Origin: Mucilaginibacter sp. | GTDB taxonomy: Bacteria; Bacteroidota; Bacteroidia; Sphingobacteriales; Sphingobacteriaceae | NCBI RefSeq assembly: GCF_025359345.1 | Contig: NZ_JANYGQ010000025.1 | Span: 186,001 to 250,000, forward strand | DNA length: 64,000 bases | Direction: 5' to 3' | Shown here: in pieces, positions 51,933-59,731 of the stretch | How positions within the stretch are numbered: the first letter of the stretch is position 1 | How the letters are laid out: the number at the start of each line of letters is the position of its first letter | Notes under the pieces: model-generated | Database searches by the model: none | What the model was told of the DNA's origin: nothing | Seen by the model: only the letters and a program-made list of their open reading frames with translations | Made by a program: the position numbers and the translations under genes

Positions 51933-52085
51933 TTGAGTTGAGATTAACTACCTTAACTATCAATTTTCTACATGCAATATACATTAGTTTTTTCCTTTTG
52001 AGTTTTTAACCCTTGCTTTTTTTGCAATACTATCCGTTTAATGGCGTTTAACTTATACCTGTTCATTAATTCTAACTCATTTATA

Positions 52086-52619
52086 ATGAAGTTCTACATA
52101 AAAAATATGGTATGCGTTCGGTGCAAGATGGTTGTAGAATTTGAATTGAAAAAACTAGGACTGCGTTTGACACTGATAGAATTAGGAAAAGCTGAGACAA
52201 CAGGACCCGTTTCAGTTGAAAAAATCAAAAGGTTTAAGCAGGCCCTGCTTAAATCGGGATTGGAATTACTGGAAAATAAGAAAAATATCCTCGTCGAAAA
52301 AATAAAAAATGTTGTGATCAACATGGTTTGCTATACCGACAACAAGTTAAAGACCAATTTTTCTGATTATTTAAGCGAAGAATTAAACTTAAATTATACC
52401 TACATGGCCAATGTATTTTCGGCAGAGCAGGGTAATACAATCGAGCATTTTATCATATTTAATAAGATAAAACGGGCGAAAGAGCTTATTTGCTACGATG
52501 AGCTTAACCTTACTCAAATTTCCCTGGCGCTGAATTATAGCAGCGTTGCACACTTGTCTAATCAATTCAAAAAAGTTACCGGGATCACTCCATCCCGCTA
52601 TAAACTATTGAGCGCTTAA
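52086..52619 (+). CDS. AraC-family regulator with N-terminal metal-binding-like domain
   Basis: A 177-residue protein. The N terminus MKFYIKNMVCVRCKMVVEFE has a CxxC pair (Cys10, Cys13) like a heavy-metal-associated domain (about 1-70). The C terminus is an AraC helix-turn-helix pair with LTQISLALNYSSVAHLSNQF near 144-163 and KKVTGITPSRYK. The ATG at 52086 is preferred to that at 52041, which would add hydrophobic residues. The closest function is metal- or redox-sensing transcriptional control. It lies 142 bases upstream of the ice-binding-like gene on the same strand, and the gap contains a palindrome, so it may regulate that gene. Confidence 0.8.
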   Translation: MKFYIKNMVCVRCKMVVEFELKKLGLRLTLIELGKAETTGPVSVEKIKRFKQALLKSGLELLENKKNILVEKIKNVVINMVCYTDNKLKTNFSDYLSEELNLNYTYMANVFSAEQGNTIEHFIIFNKIKRAKELICYDELNLTQISLALNYSSVAHLSNQFKKVTGITPSRYKLLSA

Positions 52620-52650
52620 GCGTTGCCTCCTTTTAAACGTGTGAATTATG

Positions 52651-52669
52651 CAACTTATTTAAAAAGTTG
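52651..52669. promoter_or_regulatory. Palindrome in the AraC-IBP gap
   Basis: CAACTT (52651-52656) faces AAGTTG (52664-52669) across a short A/T spacer. It could be an operator or a weak terminator. Confidence 0.3.
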
Positions 52670-52696
52670 TGTAACACTTTGTGCTTTCGTAAGAGG

Positions 52697-52704
52697 TATG
52701 TTTG
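52697..52704 (+). promoter_or_regulatory. -7 box of DUF3494 gene
   Basis: TATGTTTG matches TAnnTTTG and lies 57 bases before the ATG at 52762. The nearest TTTG upstream is 15 bases away, shorter than usual. Confidence 0.45.
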
Positions 52705-52761
52705 TGCCATCTACTTAATCATTGAAATATTTTAATTAATCAATTATTTAAATTATTAATC

Positions 52762-53637
52762 ATGAGTGAAAAAACAAACTTACCAGCAAGCTGTAAACCG
52801 GCCCTGCAAAACATTGATTTATTAAAGGCATGGTACCCTATAGCGTGCTTTGCCATGTGTCTTTTGTTAATCATCTCCGGGTGTAAAAAGGATAGTGAAA
52901 ACGCTACCCTGCCAAATGCCGACAGTTCGGCCAACCTTTCTTTATCTACTGTACTTGCAGCAACAGTTAGCTCGCCCGTTAACTTAAAAACGGCAAACGA
53001 CTTTACAATATTAACTGAAACCGGGATAACAACAACCGGCGTTACTGCCATAACTGGTAATATTGGCACAAGCCCTATAGCAGCAACAGCTATTACCGGG
53101 TTTGGATTAATAATGGCAACTGATAATCAGTCTTCGCATACCCCCATAGTTACCGGCAAAGTGTACGCATCTAACTATGCAGCCCCTACACCGTCGAAAA
53201 TGACAACGGCTATCGCCGATATGAAAACCGCATTTACTACGGCCAACGGACTTACCATTCCATCGCCGATAGTTGAAAAATATGCCGGCGATATTAGCGG
53301 GCATACTTTACGGCCCGGCTTATATAAATGGGGCACCGGGGTTTTAGTAACAGGCGTAGGCGCTACGTTAAGCGGAGGGCCAAATGATATTTGGGTTTTC
53401 CAGATAGCAAAAAACCTTACGGTAAGTAATGGGGCTATAATTACTTTGTTGGGAGGCGCGCAAGCCAAAAATATTTTTTGGGTAGTTTCGGGCAAAGCAA
53501 CGCTTGGCACAGCTGCAAATTTTAAAGGAATTATCCTTAGTAAAACGCTTATCTCGCTTAATACCGGCGCCCGGGTAACCGGCAAATTGTATGCACAAAC
53601 TGCAGTTACCCTGATTGCAAATACAGTGCATCCTTAG
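52762..53637 (+). CDS. DUF3494 ice-binding-like lipoprotein
   Basis: A 291-residue lipoprotein. The N terminus has an unusually long polar stretch (about 1-27) before the hydrophobic core and a lipobox LLIISGC near 39. The DUF3494 domain (about 75-291) has VNLKTANDFTILTETGITTT near the start, TGNIGTSPIAATAITGFG and LRPGLYKWGTGVLVTG, and an Ala/Thr-rich beta-solenoid profile ending LYAQTAVTLIAN. Bacterial DUF3494 proteins include ice-binding antifreeze proteins, but others act in adhesion. Its composition suggests horizontal spread. The AraC gene upstream is a likely regulator. Confidence 0.83.
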   Translation: MSEKTNLPASCKPALQNIDLLKAWYPIACFAMCLLLIISGCKKDSENATLPNADSSANLSLSTVLAATVSSPVNLKTANDFTILTETGITTTGVTAITGNIGTSPIAATAITGFGLIMATDNQSSHTPIVTGKVYASNYAAPTPSKMTTAIADMKTAFTTANGLTIPSPIVEKYAGDISGHTLRPGLYKWGTGVLVTGVGATLSGGPNDIWVFQIAKNLTVSNGAIITLLGGAQAKNIFWVVSGKATLGTAANFKGIILSKTLISLNTGARVTGKLYAQTAVTLIANTVHP

Positions 53638-53670
53638 GCAGTAAGGTTAAAATAGATTTTCAAAAAAAAT

Positions 53671-53707
53671 AGGTTTGTCGGCTTTTAAAAAGTTGACAAA
53701 TCTTTTT
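53671..53707 (+). terminator. Probable terminator after DUF3494 gene
   Basis: AGGTTTGTCGGCTTTT faces AAAAAGTTGACAAATCT with several G-T pairs, followed by a T run. The stem is weak but correctly placed. Confidence 0.6.
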
Positions 53708-53732
53708 CGTTATAAAAGCAAGCCACCGATCA

Positions 53733-54848
53733 CTATCCCAGGGCCACTTCCAAATCCTCAATCAAGTCATCGATATGCTCCAAACCAACCGACACTCTTA
53801 ATAAATTAAACGGTGTTTTGGTATCCGGTCCTTCAACAGTAGCGCGATGTTCGATCAGACTTTCAACACCGCCAAGGCTGGTGGCGCGGGTAAATAGTTT
53901 AAGCCCGTTTATTACCCGTCGTGCCTCGGCCTCACCTCCTTTAACGGTAAATGAAAGCATTCCACCGAACCCAAGCATTTGTTGCTTGGCAATTTGATGC
54001 TGCGGATGCGATGACAATCCGGGGTACATTACCTGCTCAATTTTGGGGTGTTTTTCAAGATATTCTGCCAGCAACTGTGCATTATGAATATGGCCCCGTA
54101 TACGATATGGTAATGTTTTAATACTGCGTACCAGCATGTAGCAATCCATAGGCGAGGGGATTGCGCCACCATAGCCTTGTACATCCCTTATTTTTTGCCA
54201 CCAGTCGTCTTTTTGAGCGGTTACCAATGCTCCGCCCATCAGGTCGCTGTGGCCGCCAAAATATTTGGTTGACGAATGCATTACCAAATCGGCCCCAAGT
54301 GAAAGGGGCAACTGGCAAATAGGTGTGGCAAAGGTATTATCGACAGCAACCTTAATGCTGTGCCTATGCGCCAGCGCGACAATCTTTTTGATGTCGGTTA
54401 CTTTAAGCAGCGGGTTTGATGGGGTTTCGAGCCATATTAAGCCGGTGCCGGGCATAAGGTGACGGTTTACTGCATCAATATCATTTACATCGATAAAATC
54501 GAATTTTAGGATACCCGCGAACAGGATTTTTAGTTGGTTGCGTAAACCATGGTACATGTCATCGGGCGCAATAATATGCGTGCCCGGTGCCAGCGATTGA
54601 AAAACAGACATACCTGCCGCATTGCCTGATGAAAATGCCGCGGCATCTGCGCCGCCTTCAAGTTTGGCTATAACATTTTCAAGCAGCGCCCGGTTGGGGT
54701 TGCTCGAGCGGCTGTAGATATGCCCGCCCGGAAAAGTACCATCTTCAGCACGTTCAAACGTGGTGGATAAAACGATAGGCTGTATCACTGCTTTTGACGC
54801 ACCATCAACATGGTTGCCGGAGTGTATGGCGATGGTTTCTGGTTTCAT
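53733..54848 (-). CDS. Trans-sulfuration PLP enzyme (cystathionine gamma-synthase/lyase type)
   Basis: A 371-residue PLP-dependent enzyme of the Cys/Met metabolism family. The ATG at 54848 gives MKPETIAIHSGNHVDG; the ATG at 54911 would add unrelated residues. PLP Lys is in LVMHSSTKYFGGHSDLMGG near 189-207. Other family parts are YSRSSNPNRALLENVIAKLEGG near 45 and LEHIDDLIEDLEVAL near the end. Members make or break cystathionine, and this sequence does not distinguish synthase from lyase. No homocysteine or O-acylhomoserine genes are adjacent. A short minus-strand gap (80 bases) precedes it, too short for a standard SAM riboswitch. Confidence 0.85.
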   Translation of the reverse strand: MKPETIAIHSGNHVDGASKAVIQPIVLSTTFERAEDGTFPGGHIYSRSSNPNRALLENVIAKLEGGADAAAFSSGNAAGMSVFQSLAPGTHIIAPDDMYHGLRNQLKILFAGILKFDFIDVNDIDAVNRHLMPGTGLIWLETPSNPLLKVTDIKKIVALAHRHSIKVAVDNTFATPICQLPLSLGADLVMHSSTKYFGGHSDLMGGALVTAQKDDWWQKIRDVQGYGGAIPSPMDCYMLVRSIKTLPYRIRGHIHNAQLLAEYLEKHPKIEQVMYPGLSSHPQHQIAKQQMLGFGGMLSFTVKGGEAEARRVINGLKLFTRATSLGGVESLIEHRATVEGPDTKTPFNLLRVSVGLEHIDDLIEDLEVALG

Positions 54849-54928
54849 AAAGGCAAATGTAATCCAGAGGCGTAATATTTTACATTTGTTTACTGTAAAT
54901 ATTTGCAGCATCTACATTATTTTGCAGT

Positions 54929-56392
54929 TTATTTTTCCTGTATCCAGGCTGTAGCGGCCTTTATCGTTGCATCGTCGTCTTTTTCCGCAGTGTCATTAAT
55001 TACCACGTCAGGTGTTATCTTACCCAGGTACTGTTTTTTATTTCTGTCTGCAGTGTAATTATTTGCTAAATATAGGTAAGCGCCGGTGGATAATTTAAAG
55101 CCCGCATTTGCCGTGGTAAAACCACCGGTAGCGGTGCCAAAGAGTTTTGCATTGGGTTTTCCAACAAAGCATAACGCAGTCATTTCACCGCTGCTGGCCG
55201 TCTCGTGGCCGGTTAAAACGGCTATTTTTAATCCGGGCCTTTTTGTCACATAAGGCGACAGTACCTTTGCTGTGACGCCATTGTTAACGGTTACTTTTCC
55301 GTTTTTGTAAGCCCAGGCATCGCTTTTACCATTTTCGGGCGATATGAAAAAGCCCAGTGTGCCTTCACCAATTATTGGCCCCAGGCCAGCTATCATCGGG
55401 TGCATGTTGCCTCCGTTATCGTGCCGTAAATCAACTATCCATCCGGCAATTTGATTTTGTGTATCAAGCTCGTAAATTAATTTTTGAGTTTTAGTGGCAA
55501 AAGCAGTTGATGCGGTATCGCTAGTTGACCCAAATCCCGGCATCCATACATAACCAATATTACCCGGCAGCAGTTTTGCAGTTGGTTGCCGCGGGTCGTC
55601 GTTTTGTTTTGAGTAACTTACAGCGTTTACTTTTGACTGCAAAAACGAATGATTATCGCCGGCCGCACGTAGCTGGCTCATGATATAGCCGGTTAGCAAT
55701 TGTGCATCATCCGTTGTTTTTAGACCACCTGACAGTTTAGATACAGCAGAATCGATGGCTGGCCAGTTTAATTTTTTTGTATAAATGGAATGTTTCTTAA
55801 TCAGGCCCGTAAATTCACTCACAAATTGCTTTACCTCTTTTGACGGTGGTGAATTATCAAAAGGTACATCTTCCATCAGGTAATCATCAAACCAGGCGGT
55901 GCCCTCACCAAACAGGTAACCGCCAATCAGTATCTTTTTTGCAGTACTGTTGATAACAACGGGCAAAGTGTACTTAACCCAGGATCCATCCGATTGAAGT
56001 GGAACGGCAGGTGAGTCAGACCGCTGCATTGATATAATAACGCCATCTTTGTCCTTTACCTGGCAATACAACGCAACCGACGTGTTGGTGCTGCCTTCTT
56101 TAATGAAGGCTGAAAACCTGATAATTTTCAACTTACTGGAAGCTATATCCAGTGGTTGCCAAAACATGCTGTAGCTGCTACTGCCAGCTGCATTGTGCAA
56201 TTTGAGAGCACCAGAACCGCTATGTTTCACGCTTTCATCGATTGCAATAGTAAAAGCGTTAGCTGGTTTAAACGTCCAGTTCGCGGGCATAGTTGCAAGT
56301 GTATCATTTTTTAAGTCGAAACCGGGATTTTTTATTTGAGCGGACGTATTCAAGAACGCGATTATGCAACAGGCTGTTAAAAGTTTTTTCAT
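54929..56392 (-). CDS. S41-family peptidase (C-terminal processing type) with N-terminal sandwich domain
   Basis: A 487-residue secreted protein. The signal peptide covers about 1-18 (ACCIIAFLNTSA). Residues about 20-160 form a carbohydrate-binding-like or galactose-binding-like sandwich (NPGFDLKNDTLATMPANW). The peptidase S41 domain has GWIVDLRHDNGGNMHPM near 288-304 and TGHETASSGEMTALCF near 365, the second with catalytic Ser; the Lys partner is not obvious. Tail-specific proteases cleave C-terminal ends of periplasmic proteins. The PDZ domain usual for Prc/CtpA is not visible, so it is closer to the IRBP-type or Tricorn-like S41 relatives. Confidence 0.8.
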   Translation of the reverse strand: MKKLLTACCIIAFLNTSAQIKNPGFDLKNDTLATMPANWTFKPANAFTIAIDESVKHSGSGALKLHNAAGSSSYSMFWQPLDIASSKLKIIRFSAFIKEGSTNTSVALYCQVKDKDGVIISMQRSDSPAVPLQSDGSWVKYTLPVVINSTAKKILIGGYLFGEGTAWFDDYLMEDVPFDNSPPSKEVKQFVSEFTGLIKKHSIYTKKLNWPAIDSAVSKLSGGLKTTDDAQLLTGYIMSQLRAAGDNHSFLQSKVNAVSYSKQNDDPRQPTAKLLPGNIGYVWMPGFGSTSDTASTAFATKTQKLIYELDTQNQIAGWIVDLRHDNGGNMHPMIAGLGPIIGEGTLGFFISPENGKSDAWAYKNGKVTVNNGVTAKVLSPYVTKRPGLKIAVLTGHETASSGEMTALCFVGKPNAKLFGTATGGFTTANAGFKLSTGAYLYLANNYTADRNKKQYLGKITPDVVINDTAEKDDDATIKAATAWIQEK

Positions 56393-56445
56393 TTAGGTAA
56401 TTGTGATGAATCGTTTGTCTGTTATTCAATGAACAAATCAGGTAG

Positions 56446-56811
56446 TTACACCTTCTTAAAATAAATAAATTGCGGCAGTTTCCCAAATACCCATTCAGTA
56501 ACCTCGCAAAGCCACATTTCCTGGTTTAATGTTTCACCTTCATAATTGGCCAGTAAATAAATGCCGCCGCCACCAACTTCCTTTGAATAATCGTGAATTA
56601 ATTTTAAGACATTGCTCCCGTCAAAAGGTTGTTCGGCCAATATAAGTTCTACCGGTGAAGTCCCCTTTCCAACATAATCGAGCATGGTATCTGCACCTTC
56701 AACCATTTCCAGTTCTGCCTTGGTACCTTCCCAGTTTGGTATGTCGATATACCACTTTCCGGTGTCTTCTTTTATGAATTTATAAGTCTGTAATTCCGTT
56801 TGCGTATTCAT
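56446..56811 (-). CDS. Uncharacterised small protein (possible DUF6717)
   Basis: A 121-residue cytoplasmic protein. The start at 56811 (MNTQTELQTYKFIKEDTGKW) is favoured over the ATG at 56889, which would add hydrophobic unrelated residues. It contains KWYIDIPNWEGTKAELEMV near 19-37, LIHDYSKEVGGGGIYLLANY near 75-94 and ends EWVFGKLPQFIYFKKV. I believe this resembles DUF6717 proteins but am not certain; it has no known function. It lies 53 bases upstream of the S41 gene on the minus strand and may be co-transcribed. Confidence 0.6.
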   Translation of the reverse strand: MNTQTELQTYKFIKEDTGKWYIDIPNWEGTKAELEMVEGADTMLDYVGKGTSPVELILAEQPFDGSNVLKLIHDYSKEVGGGGIYLLANYEGETLNQEMWLCEVTEWVFGKLPQFIYFKKV

Positions 56812-56905
56812 AGTAGCGAATATAGCAAAATTCGGAGTGGATGCTGGCGATGAATAGTTGTAATAATCTCCTGTTATATTACACCCCAATTACACTAACA
56901 TTTCC

Positions 56906-56913
56906 TATTTTTG
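56906..56913 (+). promoter_or_regulatory. -7 box of mqnE
   Basis: TATTTTTG matches TAnnTTTG and ends 15 bases before the ATG at 56929. Confidence 0.5.
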
Positions 56914-56928
56914 CACAAATATTAATTA

Positions 56929-58122
56929 ATGGAAGCCGAAGACAATCTGCTTATATTATTACAAAACCGGCACCTGTCTGCTGGTTTAAAACAAATTGCC
57001 GAAAAGGTATTGAAGGGCAAACGCATTACTTTTGATGAAGGCGTTTTGCTGTACGAGGAAGGTGAATTGGGTTATTTGGGTGTGTTAGCCAACTACATAC
57101 GCGAAAAACGCCACGGCAACAAAACTTATTTCAACCGCAATTTCCATATTGAGCCAACCAACCTTTGTGTTTACGATTGTAAGTTTTGTTCGTACTCCCG
57201 TTTGATCAAACAAAAATCGGAAGGGTGGGAGTACACGATGGACGAGATGATGGACATCGTAAAAAAATACGATGATGAGCCGGTTACCGAAGTGCACATT
57301 GTTGGCGGTGTGTTGCCGCAATATGATGTTGCTTTTTACAGCGAATTGTTCAGCAAAATAAAGGCCCACAGGCCAAATCTGCATGTTAAGGCTTTAACGC
57401 CAGTTGAGTATCATTACATATTTAAGAAAGCTAAAATTGACTACGCTACCGGTATGAAAAAGATGCTTGATGCCGGTTTGGAATCGATCCCAGGCGGCGG
57501 CGCAGAAATTTTTCACCCTGAGATACGTGAGCAAATTGCGAAAGATAAATGTACAGGCGACCAATGGCTGGCGATACATGAGGAATGGCATAAACTGGGT
57601 CAGCGCTCAAACGCAACCATGCTTTACGGACATATTGAAAAATACTGGCATCGTGTTGACCATATGGACCGATTGCGCCAGCTGCAGGATAAAACAGGCG
57701 GCTTCCAAACATTTATCCCGCTGAAATTCCGCAACCAGGATAACCAGATGTCACATGTGCCTGAATCAACAGTCGTTGAGGATTTGCGTAACTATGCCAT
57801 CGCACGCATTTATTTGGACAACTTCGACCATATAAAAGCTTACTGGGCCATGATCAGTCGGACTACTGCGCAGCTATCCCTGAACTTTGGTGTGGACGAT
57901 ATCGATGGCACACTGGATGATACCACTAAAATATACGCGATGGCCGGCGCTGAAGAACAGCACCCCGGTATGAGCACCAAACAATTGGTAGAACTGATAA
58001 AGAACGTTGGCCGCGAACCGATTGAAAGGGATACACTTTACAACGTGGTTACCGACTACACTAATTTTGAATTCCCTGAAGAGGCAAAACCGCAATTTTA
58101 CAGGCTGCCGGTCGTGAATTAG
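56929..58122 (+). CDS. mqnE: Aminofutalosine synthase MqnE
   Basis: A 397-residue radical SAM enzyme. The cluster motif is LCVYDCKFCSYSR (CxxxCxxC) near 76-88, with EVHIVGGVLPQYD near 122 and GGAEIFHPEIREQIAKDKC near 189-207. The sequence fits MqnE, which couples the enolpyruvyl product of chorismate dehydratase to SAM-derived adenosine in the futalosine route. MqnC (dehypoxanthine futalosine cyclase) is a close relative, so the choice rests on overall similarity and on the linked mqnA. Two genes downstream is mqnA (58855), with a phosphatase between, so this is a menaquinone operon fragment. Confidence 0.9.
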   Translation: MEAEDNLLILLQNRHLSAGLKQIAEKVLKGKRITFDEGVLLYEEGELGYLGVLANYIREKRHGNKTYFNRNFHIEPTNLCVYDCKFCSYSRLIKQKSEGWEYTMDEMMDIVKKYDDEPVTEVHIVGGVLPQYDVAFYSELFSKIKAHRPNLHVKALTPVEYHYIFKKAKIDYATGMKKMLDAGLESIPGGGAEIFHPEIREQIAKDKCTGDQWLAIHEEWHKLGQRSNATMLYGHIEKYWHRVDHMDRLRQLQDKTGGFQTFIPLKFRNQDNQMSHVPESTVVEDLRNYAIARIYLDNFDHIKAYWAMISRTTAQLSLNFGVDDIDGTLDDTTKIYAMAGAEEQHPGMSTKQLVELIKNVGREPIERDTLYNVVTDYTNFEFPEEAKPQFYRLPVVN

Positions 58123-58234
58123 TCATTGAGTCATTAGGTCATAAAGTCATTAGCTAAAGTTAACTAGTGTCTACGAAGGGAAATGACCAATGACAGCAAA
58201 GCGAAATGACTTAATGACAGTAAAACGAAATGAC
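58120..58234. repeat. Word-palindrome element I (GTCATT/AATGAC words)
   Basis: The left arm (58120-58152) has AGTCATTGAGTCATTAGGTC and AAAGTCATTAG. The right arm (58179-58234) has AAATGACCAATGACAGC, AAATGACTTAATGACAG and AAATGAC. The last copy includes the ATG of the phosphatase gene, so its start codon is part of the repeat word. Confidence 0.75.
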
Positions 58235-58850
58235 TAAAAAAGAAATATACATTGTCCGCCACGGGCAAACCGACCTGAATAAACGCGGCATTGTGCAGGG
58301 GCGGGGCATGGATACCAACCTGAACGATGAAGGGCGCAAACAGGCGCGGCAATTTTTTGAGGCTTTTGGGGATGTAGCATTTGACAAAATTTATATCTCT
58401 GCGTTAAGGCGTACGCAACAAAGCATACAGCAATTCATCGATTTAGGGATCCCTTATGAAAAATTATCCGGGCTGGATGAGTTGGCCTGGGGCATACACG
58501 AAGGACAACCCGCCACCGCTGAAAATAAAGCTGCTTTTTTACAATTGATGCGCGATTGGATGGATGGCAAGCTCGACTCGAAATTTGAAGGCGGCGAAAG
58601 CCCTAACGAAGTAAAAGCCCGGCAGCAGGAAGCGCTAAAAGTTATCATAAGCCACCCTGAAGAAAAGACGGTTTTGATATGCATGCACGGCCGCGCGATG
58701 CGCCTGTTATTATGCCTGCTTACCGAAAGGCCGCTTACCGAAATGGATAGCTTCCCACACCAAAACCTGGTGCTTTATAAAGTTAATTACGATGGCAAAA
58801 AGTTTGAAATTACCGACTTTAACAATGCCAATCACCTGAAAATATCTTAA
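58230..58850 (+). CDS. Histidine phosphatase-family protein
   Basis: A 206-residue phosphatase of the phosphoglycerate-mutase/acid phosphatase superfamily. The N-terminal RHG catalytic motif is in IYIVRHGQTDLNKRGIVQGR near 6-25, the second acid/base motif in ELAWGIHEGQP near 85-95, and the second catalytic His in TVLICMHGRAMRLLLCLLTE near 147-166. The substrate cannot be read. It is 107 bases after mqnE and 4 before mqnA, so it may hydrolyse a phosphorylated intermediate or byproduct of the same pathway, but this is inference. The start is provided by the last word of repeat I. Confidence 0.85.
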   Translation: MTKKEIYIVRHGQTDLNKRGIVQGRGMDTNLNDEGRKQARQFFEAFGDVAFDKIYISALRRTQQSIQQFIDLGIPYEKLSGLDELAWGIHEGQPATAENKAAFLQLMRDWMDGKLDSKFEGGESPNEVKARQQEALKVIISHPEEKTVLICMHGRAMRLLLCLLTERPLTEMDSFPHQNLVLYKVNYDGKKFEITDFNNANHLKIS

Positions 58851-58854
58851 CACT

Positions 58855-59622
58855 TTGGATACCAAAATACGAATATCAGCGGTAAGCTACACCAATACCA
58901 AACCATTTTTATACGGCATACAACACAGCGACATGATCAATGATATCGAGCTTAGCCTGGATATGCCCTCGGATTGTGCCCAAAAACTGATTGACAATAA
59001 GGTTGATATAGGCCTGATACCGGTTGCTGCCATCTTGAGTTTACCGCGTTGGGAAATAGTTTCCGACTATTGCATCGGTGCGTCCGGCCCCGTTAACTCG
59101 GTTTTTATTTTTAGCAATTGTGAAGCAAAAGATATCAAAACATTGCAGCTCGACCCCGAGTCGCGCTCATCAAATAATTTGGCGCTTGTGTTGCTGAAAA
59201 ATTACTGGAAGGCCGATCATCAGACGATTAAAAATGCGCCGGACTATGCTGCCCCGACAGACCCGCACTCAGCTTTTGTACAGATAGGCGACCGCACCTT
59301 TGGCAAAAAACAGCAGTATAAATACGTGTACGATCTGGCCGAAGAATGGCATAAATTCACCGGCCTGCCGTTTGTGTTTGCCGCCTGGGTTGCCAACAAA
59401 CCTATCCCGGCAGGCTTTATGGAGGAGTTCAACAAAGCCTTAAAATTTGGCCTGGAACACCGGACAGAACTACTAAAGGAACTTCCTCAACGGGCGGATT
59501 TTGACCTGGAAGATTACTTAATGCACAAGCTTGATTTTGAGCTGACAGAGGATAAAAGGAAGGCGTTGCATTTGTTTCACGAATATATTAAGGCATTGAA
59601 CCGGGATTCTTCACAGGATTAA
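58855..59622 (+). CDS. mqnA: Chorismate dehydratase MqnA (TTG start)
   Basis: A 255-residue MqnA with family features KIRISAVSYTNTKPFLYGI near 4-22, VDIGLIPVAAILSLP near 50-64, and PVNSVFIFSNC near 80. It removes water from chorismate to give 3-enolpyruvyl-benzoate, the first committed step of the futalosine pathway, which MqnE then uses. The start is TTG at 58855: an in-frame stop (TGA at 58837) and no ATG lie between, so no other normal start is possible. It is 4 bases after the phosphatase stop. Together with mqnE it supports menaquinone as the sole quinone. Confidence 0.93.
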   Translation: MDTKIRISAVSYTNTKPFLYGIQHSDMINDIELSLDMPSDCAQKLIDNKVDIGLIPVAAILSLPRWEIVSDYCIGASGPVNSVFIFSNCEAKDIKTLQLDPESRSSNNLALVLLKNYWKADHQTIKNAPDYAAPTDPHSAFVQIGDRTFGKKQQYKYVYDLAEEWHKFTGLPFVFAAWVANKPIPAGFMEEFNKALKFGLEHRTELLKELPQRADFDLEDYLMHKLDFELTEDKRKALHLFHEYIKALNRDSSQD

Positions 59623-59731
59623 ATCATTTTTTTTAAAGGCGTTCAGGAGGGCTAAGCCGTTAAGCAGATTTGATGGATTTAAACTGATTTAACTTCAGTT
59701 CTCATCAGTGCAACGGTAACTTGACAGTAAT

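Noticed and set aside
54849..54928. SAM riboswitch upstream of the trans-sulfuration gene
   Set aside because: The gap is only about 80 bases and lacks the paired regions needed.
8641..58235. Word-palindrome elements as CRISPR arrays
   Set aside because: Copies are imperfect, not evenly spaced, have no constant-length spacers and face each other in opposite orientation; no cas genes are present.
8641..58235. Word-palindrome elements as insertion-sequence remnants or MITEs
   Set aside because: No transposase, target duplication or shared terminal sequence between elements was found; only A, C and E share words.
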